Of a stretch of 16,879 nt of DNA, positions 6,412 through 13,380 are shown piece by piece (the first letter of the stretch is position 1; every line of letters begins with the position of its first letter). The notes beneath the pieces were generated by a model, which saw only the letters and a program-made list of their open reading frames with translations, made no database searches and was not told the origin of the DNA. The stretch is taken from positions 1 through 16,879 of the forward strand of contig JASIJN010000485.1 of NCBI GenBank assembly GCA_030050125.1, given 5' to 3'. This stretch comes from Streptosporangiaceae bacterium. GTDB lineage: Bacteria; Actinomycetota; Actinomycetes; Streptosporangiales; Streptosporangiaceae. The position numbers and the translations under genes are program-made.

Positions 6412-7356
6412 TTGATCACAGATGTGCGCTCGGTCGGCGATGAGCTGCCCGAACTCGATGACCTCGCCTCCACCGAGGTCGTCAGCGCCGTCCGGCAAAT
6501 GTACGCGCGACACCCGTTCCCGCCGCCTCAGCGCAAGCACAGCTACCGGCGTCACGCCGCCTATGTGCGCCAGTTCCTCCGCGACCACGGCGTCGTTCCG
6601 GCTGGCGCGCAATTCGGTGATATCGCCTGCGGGACGGGCCTGATGATGCTGGATTACGCCAAGGAGTTCCCCGAGGCGAAGTTCATCGGATACGACCTCT
6701 CCGCGACATCCGTCGGCCTGGTCAACAAGACCCTGGACGCCGAGAACGTCAGCAACGCGCGGGCCTATGAGCAGAACATCATGGCCCTCGATCAGGCGGA
6801 TGAATTCGACTACATCGTGTCCTGGGGCACCGTCCACCACCTTCCCGACCCGAAGCGGGGCGTCGCGATCCTGAGCCGCGCGCTCAAGCCCGGCGGCATC
6901 CTGCGGATCGGCGTCTACGGCTACTACGGCAACTGGGAACGCCGGATCCAGCAGGAGATGATGCGCAAGGTCGCCGACCCCGACGTCATGGACGTCGACG
7001 CCCGGATCGAGATGGTGCGGGTCTGGGCCCAGGGGGACCGCAACTTCAAGAACTACTACACGGCGCCCCCGGTGGACCTGTCCGACGACAGCTGGGTCGT
7101 GGATGAGTTCCTGCACGTCTGGGAGCAGCACCTGCGCCTGTCCGACGTGGTGTCGTGGCTGGGCGAGCAGCACATGGAGACGCTGCGCATGACCGACTAC
7201 TACGACCAGGAGATACCGCTGGACGTGACCTACCACACCAGCAACCCGGAGTTCGCGGACCGGGTGGCCAGGCTCCCGTTCCAGACCCAGTGCGACGTGA
7301 TCGAGATGATCGCGCGGCCGTACTGGATATCCCTGTTCGCGCAAAAGGCACAGTGA
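6412..7356 (+). CDS. Class I SAM-dependent methyltransferase
   Basis: A 314-residue protein with a Rossmann-type methyltransferase core. The SAM-binding motif I is FGDIACGTG around residues 67-76, followed by an acidic strand end (FIGYDLSATS) and the post-motif segment VSWGTVHHLPDP around residue 136, then LKPGGILRIGVYG. An N-terminal MYARHPFPPPQ segment and a long C-terminal extension after residue 170 lie outside the core and may form the acceptor-binding part. The TTG start at 6412 follows GAGAAGGGG at about 10 nt. The stop overlaps the murT start by 4 nt (GTGA), which implies translational coupling with the lipid II amidation genes. The methyl acceptor is unknown. Confidence 0.82.
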   Translation: MITDVRSVGDELPELDDLASTEVVSAVRQMYARHPFPPPQRKHSYRRHAAYVRQFLRDHGVVPAGAQFGDIACGTGLMMLDYAKEFPEAKFIGYDLSATSVGLVNKTLDAENVSNARAYEQNIMALDQADEFDYIVSWGTVHHLPDPKRGVAILSRALKPGGILRIGVYGYYGNWERRIQQEMMRKVADPDVMDVDARIEMVRVWAQGDRNFKNYYTAPPVDLSDDSWVVDEFLHVWEQHLRLSDVVSWLGEQHMETLRMTDYYDQEIPLDVTYHTSNPEFADRVARLPFQTQCDVIEMIARPYWISLFAQKAQ

Positions 7357-8864
7357 AGGCACCCGGCGCAGTGCGGGGGGAGAAGGGGGCGGGCGCGAGC
7401 CAGGCGGCCCGGCTGGCGGGCTGGCCCGCCCGGGCGACGGCCGTCAACGCCGCGAAGACGGTCCGCTTCATGTCACGCGCCCTCGGCCGGGGCGGCGGGA
7501 CCACGCTTCCCGGGCATGTGGCGGAGTGGATAGACCCCGGACTGCTGGCCAGCCTGGCGGCCGGCCTGCCCAACGGCTGCGTGCTCGTGACCGGCACCAA
7601 CGGGAAGACGACCACCACCCGGATCCTGGCCGGCGCGGCCAGGGCCGCGGGGCTGGAGGTGATCACGAATCCGGAGGGTTCCAACATGCTCTCCGGGGTG
7701 GCCACGTCGCTGCTGGTGCGCACCAACGGGATCGGCGCCCTGAATGTCCCCGCCTCGGCGATCGGCATATTCGAGGTGGACGAGGGCGCGCTCCCCGGCG
7801 CCGTCGAGACGCTCAGCCCGCGGCTGGTGGTGATCACCAACCTCTTCCGCGATCAACTGGACCGGTACTTCGAGGTGGACTTCGTCGCCAAGCTGTGGGA
7901 GACGGCGATGTCAGGCCTGCCGGAGACCAGCACCGTGGTGCTGAACGCCGACGATCCCCAGGTGGCTCACCTCGGCGACGGCGTCCAGGCCAAGGTCATG
8001 CACTTCGGCCTGGAGGACCGGCAGTGGGCGCGGCCGGCGCTGGAGCACGCGGCCGACTCCCGGCGGTGCCCCAAGTGCAGCCACGACCTGCTCTACGACC
8101 TGAGCTTCTACGCCCATCTCGGCCACTACGCCTGCAAGGAATGCGGCTGGCGGCGCCCGGATCCCCGGTTCGCGGCCTGGAAGGTCCAGCTGAACGGGGT
8201 CGAGGGCAGCCAGACCCAGGCGTCCACGCCGTCCGGCGACAGATTGATCAAGCTGACGCTCCCCGGGCTGTACAACGCCTGCAACGCGCTGGCCGCCGCG
8301 GCAGCGGCGTCGTGCCTCGGCGTGGACCCGGATCTGGTCCAGGGAGCCGCGCGCGAAGCTGTCTGCGCGTTCGGGCGTTTCGAGCGGGTCAGGGTCGGGA
8401 CCAAGCAGGCCGTCCTGCTGCTGGTGAAGAACCCGACCGGGTTCAACGAGAGCCTGCGGCTTGTGCTGTCCGCGGACGGTCCCAGGCATCTGCTGTTCGG
8501 CCTCAACGACAACGGCCCCGACGGGCGCGACGTCTCGTGGATCTGGGACGTCGAGTTCGAGGCGTGCCGGGGCCGGCTGGCCTACCTGGCGATCTCCGGG
8601 CAGCGGGCGAAAGACCTGGCGCTGCGGCTCAAGTACGCGGGCGTGTGCGGCAGCTACGGCACCCGGCCGGATCCGTCCTCGGTCGTCCCGATGCTGGGAG
8701 AGGACATGGTTCGCACGTTCTTCCGGGCCATCCAGCAGACTCCCGAAGGGGAGACCCTGTACGTGCTGTCCTCGTACACGGCGCTGTGGACGCTGCGCCG
8801 GGAACTGGTCCAGCGGGGGTACCTGGCGCCGTTCTGGCGCCAGGTCCAGACGGCCGGAGCGTGA
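7353..8864 (+). CDS. murT: Lipid II isoglutaminyl synthase, Mur ligase subunit MurT
   Basis: A 503-residue Mur ligase-like protein that pairs with GatD to amidate the alpha-carboxyl of the second-position D-glutamate of lipid II at the cytoplasmic face of the membrane. The ATP-binding loop VTGTNGKTTTT is at about residues 78-88. A four-Cys zinc ribbon, CPKC from about residue 239 and CKEC from about 260, is inserted in the central domain, as is typical of MurT. The C-terminal DUF1727 domain contains NPTGFNE and NDNGPDGRDVSWIWD. The GTG at 7353 overlaps the methyltransferase stop and has AAAAGG 5 nt upstream; a second in-frame GTG lies at 7371. Compared with classical MurT, the N-terminus carries about 50 residues before the core. 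The gatD start follows 4 nt after the stop. Confidence 0.92.
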   Translation: MKAPGAVRGEKGAGASQAARLAGWPARATAVNAAKTVRFMSRALGRGGGTTLPGHVAEWIDPGLLASLAAGLPNGCVLVTGTNGKTTTTRILAGAARAAGLEVITNPEGSNMLSGVATSLLVRTNGIGALNVPASAIGIFEVDEGALPGAVETLSPRLVVITNLFRDQLDRYFEVDFVAKLWETAMSGLPETSTVVLNADDPQVAHLGDGVQAKVMHFGLEDRQWARPALEHAADSRRCPKCSHDLLYDLSFYAHLGHYACKECGWRRPDPRFAAWKVQLNGVEGSQTQASTPSGDRLIKLTLPGLYNACNALAAAAAASCLGVDPDLVQGAAREAVCAFGRFERVRVGTKQAVLLLVKNPTGFNESLRLVLSADGPRHLLFGLNDNGPDGRDVSWIWDVEFEACRGRLAYLAISGQRAKDLALRLKYAGVCGSYGTRPDPSSVVPMLGEDMVRTFFRAIQQTPEGETLYVLSSYTALWTLRRELVQRGYLAPFWRQVQTAGA

Positions 8865-8868
8865 CCAG

Positions 8869-9672
8869 ATGAAACTCGTTCTCGGCTATCTCTACCCGAG
8901 CGTGATGAGCCAGTACGGCGACCGCGGCAACGTGCTGACGATCGTGAACCGCTGCCACTGGCGCGGCATCGACGTCGAGATCGACGAGCTCGAGGTGGGC
9001 GACCGGGTGGACCCGGACCGGGTGGACCTGCTGCTCACCGGCGGCGGGGCCGACACCCACCAGCGCCTGGTCTTCGAGGACCTGCTGCAGGTGAAGGGGG
9101 ACGGGATCCGCCAGGCCGTGGAGGACGGCGCGGCGGCCTTCGCGGTCTGCGCCGGCTATCAGCTGTGGGGCCACTACTACCGGACGGCCAGCGGGGAGGA
9201 CCTGCCCGGGCTCGGCGTGTTCCCCGCGCACACGGTTCACCGGGCCAACCAGACCGGCACGCTGCTGGACACCATCACCAAGGCCGGGAGCACCCGGGCC
9301 GTCGGCAACCTGGTCGTCCAGTGGGGCTCGCGGGTCCTGGTCGGCTTCGAGAATCACGGCGGCCGGACCTACCTGGACGCGCAGGCGCGGCCCTTCGGCC
9401 GGGTCCTGGCCGGCGCCGGGAACAACTCCGAGGACGGCTCGGAGGGCGTCGTCTACAAGAACGCGATCGGCACCTACATGCACGGCCCGGCCTTCCCGAA
9501 GAACCCGGTCCTGGCCGACCACATGATCAAGACCGCGCTGGCCAGGCGGTACGGCTCGGTGACCCTGGACCGCCTGGACGACGCCCAGGAGAACTCCGCC
9601 CGCCAGCAGGCCCTGGAACAGGTGAGCCGGCCGGGCCGCTGGCGTCGCCTCTGGAGCGACGGCATCGGCTGA
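8869..9672 (+). CDS. gatD: Lipid II isoglutaminyl synthase, glutamine amidotransferase subunit GatD
   Basis: A 267-residue class I glutamine amidotransferase-like (CobB/CobQ type) protein. It releases ammonia from glutamine and passes it to MurT for D-isoglutamine formation in lipid II. The nucleophile is Cys94 in FAVCAGYQLWG, the same number as in S. aureus GatD, and the partner His205 is in TYMHGPAFPKNP. The N-terminal strand MKLVLGYLYPSVMSQYGDRGN and the LTGGGAD turn match the family. The ATG at 8869 lies 4 nt after the murT stop, so the two subunits should be made in a coupled manner. The C-terminal basic tail (SRPGRWRRLW) is a little longer than needed for the fold. Confidence 0.93.
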   Translation: MKLVLGYLYPSVMSQYGDRGNVLTIVNRCHWRGIDVEIDELEVGDRVDPDRVDLLLTGGGADTHQRLVFEDLLQVKGDGIRQAVEDGAAAFAVCAGYQLWGHYYRTASGEDLPGLGVFPAHTVHRANQTGTLLDTITKAGSTRAVGNLVVQWGSRVLVGFENHGGRTYLDAQARPFGRVLAGAGNNSEDGSEGVVYKNAIGTYMHGPAFPKNPVLADHMIKTALARRYGSVTLDRLDDAQENSARQQALEQVSRPGRWRRLWSDGIG

Positions 9673-9715
9673 CCGGCCGGGTCCAGCCCCAGTCGGCCCG
9701 ATTGATCCCGGTCGG
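9673..9715 (+). terminator. Possible terminator after gatD
   Basis: CCGGCCGGG at 9673-9681 can pair with CCCGGTCGG at 9707-9715 (9 bp, one G-U) with a 25-nt loop, starting right after the gatD stop. Only a C/T-rich tract follows, so an intrinsic terminator is plausible but not certain. Confidence 0.3.
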
Positions 9716-9916
9716 CCCCTTCTCGCCCCCGTGGCCCACCGAGGGCGATCGCGATTAAAGATCCGTCACCTGACCGATGTCTCGCGATGCAACTTGCAGC
9801 AGCATTTGTCGGGCAACTGCTAGTGCGATCCGGCATCAACACTGGCCAGATCCTTCGCCGGAGGTCGGGGCCATGATCGGTCGGCTGGGTGGCGGCAGTG
9901 GAGAAAGGCGGGATCG

Positions 9917-11032
9917 TTGGACATCGACCGGCTGCGGGAGAGCTTCGGCCGTGTCGCGATGCACGGTGATGAGCTACCGCTGTTCTTCTACTCCGACCTG
10001 TTCATCAAGCATCCCGAGGTGCGGGACCTGTTTCCGGTCTCGATGGCGGCGCAGCGCGGCCACCTGGTCGACGCGCTGGTAAAGATCGTTTCCAACGTGG
10101 ACAGCATCCAGGATCTGACCACGTTCCTGCAGGGGCTGGGCCGCGACCACCGGAGGTTCGGCGCGGTCGCCGATCACTATGACGCGGTGGGCGCCAGCCT
10201 GCTGGCGACCTTGGAGCATTTCTCCGGGCCGGCCTGGACTCCCGAGCTGGCCGCGGACTGGAAGGAAGCCTACGATCTCATCGCCTCGGTCATGACCGAG
10301 GCGGCGCGGGCCGACGAGCAGCTGCACCCGGCCTACTGGCGGGGCACGGTCGTCGCCCATGAACGCCGGAGTTTCGACATCTCGGTGTTGTCCGTCCGGC
10401 CCGAGCCGCGCCTGGACTACCTGCCCGGGCAGTCGGTGGCGATCGAATGCGAGAGTCGCCCGAAGCTATGGCGCTACTACTCGATCGCGAACGCCCCGCG
10501 CCCGGACGGGCTGCTGGAGTTTCATGTCCGGCTGATCAACGGCGGCGCGGTGAGCATGGCGCTGACCAGCGACGCGATCGTCGACACCGAGCTCAGGCTG
10601 GGTTCTCCGGTCGGCGTGCTCACGCTCGCCGAGCCCGCTGCCCGGGACCTGTTGCTCGTGGCGGGCAGCACCGGGCTCGCCCCGCTGAAGGCCATCCTCG
10701 AGCAGGTGGCGGCGCTGCCGGAGCCGCCCCAGGTGCACCTGTTCTTTGGCGCGCGGACCGCCGACGGACTGTACGACCTGGACAACCTGGAGAAGACGGC
10801 CGCCCAGTATCCGTGGCTGACCGTGACCGCGGCCGTGTCGGCCGACCCCGCGTTCGACGGCGAGACCGGCAGCCTTCCGGACGTGGTGGCCCGGCACGGC
10901 AACTGGTCCGGGCGCGATGTCTACCTGGCCGGCCCGACCGAGATGGTCAAGGAGACCGTCACCCGGCTGACCGCGGCGGGCGTGGCGCACGATCACATTC
11001 ACATTGAGGACTTCGGGTGGAGCGAGCCTTGA
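9917..11032 (+). CDS. Flavohaemoglobin (globin plus FAD/NAD reductase), probable NO dioxygenase
   Basis: A 371-residue flavohaemoglobin, the class that converts NO and O2 to nitrate using NAD(P)H. The globin domain covers about residues 1-135. Tyr25 in LFFYSDLF fits the B10 position, Gln46 is a candidate E7 residue, and His78 in LGRDHRRFG is the proximal haem ligand. The ferredoxin reductase-like part follows: YWRGTVVAHERR starts the FAD domain, LWRYYSIAN is the flavin motif, LLLVAGSTGLAPLKAI is the nucleotide-binding loop, and VYLAGPTEMV is near the C-terminus. The TTG start at 9917 follows GAAAGGCGG at suitable spacing. The stop overlaps the start of the DivIVA-domain gene. A NO synthase gene lies just beyond on the opposite strand, so detoxifying self-made NO is the natural inference; acting as an electron donor to that synthase is a looser idea. 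Confidence 0.88.
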   Translation: MDIDRLRESFGRVAMHGDELPLFFYSDLFIKHPEVRDLFPVSMAAQRGHLVDALVKIVSNVDSIQDLTTFLQGLGRDHRRFGAVADHYDAVGASLLATLEHFSGPAWTPELAADWKEAYDLIASVMTEAARADEQLHPAYWRGTVVAHERRSFDISVLSVRPEPRLDYLPGQSVAIECESRPKLWRYYSIANAPRPDGLLEFHVRLINGGAVSMALTSDAIVDTELRLGSPVGVLTLAEPAARDLLLVAGSTGLAPLKAILEQVAALPEPPQVHLFFGARTADGLYDLDNLEKTAAQYPWLTVTAAVSADPAFDGETGSLPDVVARHGNWSGRDVYLAGPTEMVKETVTRLTAAGVAHDHIHIEDFGWSEP

Positions 11033-11727
11033 CAACAGCATGGTTCGACGAGGAGAACAGGCTGACTCCTGACGAACTTCAGACCATGACGTTTCCGACC
11101 ACGCGGCTCGGGAGGCGCGGGTACGAGGAGGCGCCCGTCAACCGGTTCCTGCGCGAGGTGCACGCGGAGTTCGTCCGCCTGGTGAACGAGCGCGCATCGC
11201 TGTGGCAGGAGGTGCAGCGGCTGCGGCAGCGGATCCTGGCCGGCGAGGTCGGCTCCGGCGACGAGCGAGGGGTGCTGTTCGGGGAGGCGGACGCGCACGT
11301 GCACGCGGTGCGGATACTGTCCACCGCCCAGATGACCGCCGACCGGTACGTGGCCGACGCTCAGGCGTACAGCAGCCGGGTCACCGAGGAGGCCAGGCTG
11401 CGCCGTTATGAGATCCTGCGCGAGGCCCAGGAGCACTCGAGCATGATCCTCGAAGACGCCCACGCCAAGGCCCGCGACGCGGCGGTCACCGCGCTGAACG
11501 GCTCGGTGCCGCCGCAGACCGACCGCGAGCGGCGGGCCGCGCAGGCCGAGCTGGCGTACCTGCGCACCTACAGCGGCGTGTACCGGGAGCACCTGCGGGC
11601 CTACACCGAGGGCATCCTGCGCGGCATCGAAGAGTGGGAGCGCAAGGAGGCGGCCTCGCTCCAGCAGGCGGCGTCAGTCGAGGAAACGGCACTTGGGTAT
11701 GCCGAGCGCCGGAGCATCGGCAAGTGA
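11029..11727 (+). CDS. DivIVA-domain coiled-coil protein
   Basis: A 232-residue protein with a DivIVA-type N-terminus. DivIVA proteins sense curved membrane and act as polar or septal scaffolds in actinobacteria. LTPDELQTMTFPTTRLGRRGYEEAPVNRFLREV near the N-terminus (shown here in pieces: LTPDELQTM, RRGYEEAPVNRFL) matches the family, and long charged helices rich in Glu, Arg and Ala follow with heptad-like spacing. It is not Wag31 itself by N-terminal sequence. The TTG at 11029 overlaps the flavohaemoglobin stop (TTGA) and has GGTGGAG 6 nt upstream; a GTG at 11017 would add four residues. The last 54 nt overlap the 3' end of the convergent NO synthase gene. Pairing with a flavohaemoglobin is unexpected and its role there is unknown. 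Confidence 0.78.
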   Translation: MTTAWFDEENRLTPDELQTMTFPTTRLGRRGYEEAPVNRFLREVHAEFVRLVNERASLWQEVQRLRQRILAGEVGSGDERGVLFGEADAHVHAVRILSTAQMTADRYVADAQAYSSRVTEEARLRRYEILREAQEHSSMILEDAHAKARDAAVTALNGSVPPQTDRERRAAQAELAYLRTYSGVYREHLRAYTEGILRGIEEWERKEAASLQQAASVEETALGYAERRSIGK

Positions 11728-13200
11728 CCGCGGCGCATCCCGGCCCGGTACCCGGCCATCCAGGTCCGGGACCCGGCCGGGAACACCGGCCTCGGCGGCC
11801 AGCGCGTTCTCGTGGAACAACTCGCTGACCCGGGCTGGCGCGTCGTGGCGGTAGAAGTTCGGCGACTGATCGAAATTGTCGTAGTAGCGGTGAAAGACCG
11901 GGGTCGAGGACGACGCGGCGGGCGGCACGATCCAGGTCCAGTCGGCCGGGCACGTCCGGCCCTGCCGTTCCTCCCGCTCTATGTGCCGCAGGAAGCGGAC
12001 CGACTCGGTGTGATGATCGGAGATCGTCACCCCGGCCGTGGTGAAGGAATGCAGGACCGCCACGTTGAGCTCGGTCATCGCCTTGTCCTTCCACAAGGTC
12101 CGCTGGCTGGCCGTGTTCAGGCCCATGTGCTCGGCGATCACCGGCAGCTGGTCGTAGCGAACGGCGTCGCCGAGGTCGCGGGACCCGATCTCGGTGCACA
12201 TGTACCAGCCGTTGAACGGCGCGGCGGGATAGCGGATGCCGCCGATGTCCAGGTACATGTCGCTGATCACCGGCACCGCGTGCCAGCGCAGCCCGAGGTT
12301 GGCGAACCAGCCGAACTCCGGGTGCTTGATCATCACCTCGAGCACCGCGTCGGCGGGCAGTTCGTGCAGCGTGGGAAGGGCTCCGGGCTCCTGCACGATC
12401 AGCGGGAGTATGTCGAACCGGCCGGCGGGCCAGCCCGCCGACCAGCCCAGGGCCCGGGCCAGCCGGGTGATGTCCAGGTTGGCCGGGTCCCCGATGACGG
12501 CGCCGTCGGCGGTTTCGTAGCCCGCGTACCGGACCAGTTGCGAGTTGAGGATCCGCGGGCCCGGCCGGCCCGGAGCGTCCGGCGCGAACACGGTGATCGC
12601 CGGCCGGATCCGGCCGCCGTTGGTCGCCTCGTACAGGTGCGCGATGGACTCGGCGGCGATGCCCGGCGTGTCGGTGACCTCGCGCCGGTCGCGCACCCTC
12701 AGGCTGCGCCAGTACAGCCGGCCGATGCACCGCGCGCTGTTCCGCCAGGCGACCCGGGCGCCGAAGGTCAGCTCGGCCGGGGTGTGCCAGTAGGTGCCGG
12801 TGGCCTCGATCTCGCGGCGGACCTGCCAGAGCCGCCGGTCGGGCGGGCCCGCGTGATTCTCGACGTGGAACATCGTGATGAACCGCTCGGCGCTGTCCAT
12901 CAGGTGGCGGTCCGTCAGGTCCGTCAGGTCCGTCAGCCCCTCCGGCTCGGACGGGCCGGGTCCGGCGGCCCACCACCGGGCAGGCTCGGCCGGCGACCAG
13001 CCGGGCGGCTCGGCCACGACCCAGTCGGCCCGAAGGACGTCGAGATCGGCGGCGAAGCTGGTCCTGGCCGCGTCCGGCGCCACCGGGCAGGCCTGGAAGG
13101 CTGGGTACGCGGCGGGCTGCGGGCCAGGTTCCGGGCCGCGCTCGCGGCCGCGCCTGAGCCAGCGAGATTCCGGCCGAATCCGGCCTTGCTTCAAAACCAC
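11674..13200 (-). CDS. nos: Bacterial nitric oxide synthase oxygenase with long N-terminal extension
   Basis: A 508-residue NO synthase oxygenase, a haem-thiolate enzyme that makes NO and citrulline from arginine with a reduced pterin or folate cofactor. The haem ligand is Cys158 in WRNSARCIGR. The arginine-binding Glu is residue 337 in GWYMCTEIGSRD. Other signatures include WKDKAMTELNVAVLHSF, DHHTESVRF and the pterin-site region CPADWTWIVPP. There is no reductase domain, as is usual in bacteria. The core begins near residue 95; the first ~95 residues are an extension, roughly 90 longer than in B. subtilis NOS, containing a (LTD)3 repeat. The GTG at 13200 has GGGGAGG 5 nt upstream, so the long start is well supported. 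It lies 180 nt downstream of the SARP gene on the same strand. In Streptomyces, NOS supplies NO for nitration of tryptophan in thaxtomin and rufomycin pathways; no nitrating P450 lies in this window. Confidence 0.93.
   Translation of the reverse strand: MVLKQGRIRPESRWLRRGRERGPEPGPQPAAYPAFQACPVAPDAARTSFAADLDVLRADWVVAEPPGWSPAEPARWWAAGPGPSEPEGLTDLTDLTDRHLMDSAERFITMFHVENHAGPPDRRLWQVRREIEATGTYWHTPAELTFGARVAWRNSARCIGRLYWRSLRVRDRREVTDTPGIAAESIAHLYEATNGGRIRPAITVFAPDAPGRPGPRILNSQLVRYAGYETADGAVIGDPANLDITRLARALGWSAGWPAGRFDILPLIVQEPGALPTLHELPADAVLEVMIKHPEFGWFANLGLRWHAVPVISDMYLDIGGIRYPAAPFNGWYMCTEIGSRDLGDAVRYDQLPVIAEHMGLNTASQRTLWKDKAMTELNVAVLHSFTTAGVTISDHHTESVRFLRHIEREERQGRTCPADWTWIVPPAASSSTPVFHRYYDNFDQSPNFYRHDAPARVSELFHENALAAEAGVPGRVPDLDGRVPGRDAPRSLADAPALGIPKCRFLD
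12910..12936. repeat. Three tandem 9-bp repeats inside the NO synthase gene
   Basis: GTCCGTCAG occurs three times without interruption. On the coding (minus) strand each unit encodes Leu-Thr-Asp, so copy changes would keep the frame. It lies in the N-terminal extension, just before the NOS catalytic core. Confidence 0.85.
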
Positions 13201-13334
13201 GGCGACCTCCCCGGACGACGCCCCACGATGACCCGCGATCCCCGGCCGGGAACCACGGCATCAGCGTGCGCCGCCGGCCTTGACGTCCGGGTTGCAGCCG
13301 GCTTGACGCCTGCCTTGCAATCCCCGGCCACGGG

Positions 13335-13373
13335 CCGGCGCCGCCCGGGAGCAGGATCCGTGCGGGGCGCCGG
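13335..13373 (-). terminator. GC-rich inverted repeat after the SARP stop
   Basis: CCGGCGCC at 13335-13342 and GGCGCCGG at 13366-13373 are perfect 8-nt arms around a 23-nt loop, 7 nt past the stop of the SARP gene and 135 nt before the NOS start. No T tract follows, so it may be a weak or factor-assisted terminator, or an element for the NOS leader. Confidence 0.35.
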
Positions 13374-13380
13374 TCAGGGA

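Noticed and set aside
6040..7362. Minus-strand 440-codon frame opposite the methyltransferase
   Set aside because: Low-complexity antisense translation; the plus strand has intact SAM-binding motifs and coupled downstream genes.
9770..9830. NsrR-like NO-responsive operator upstream of the flavohaemoglobin (ATGC...GCAT dyad)
   Set aside because: The match to the known NsrR pattern is poor and I could not find a convincing second half-site.
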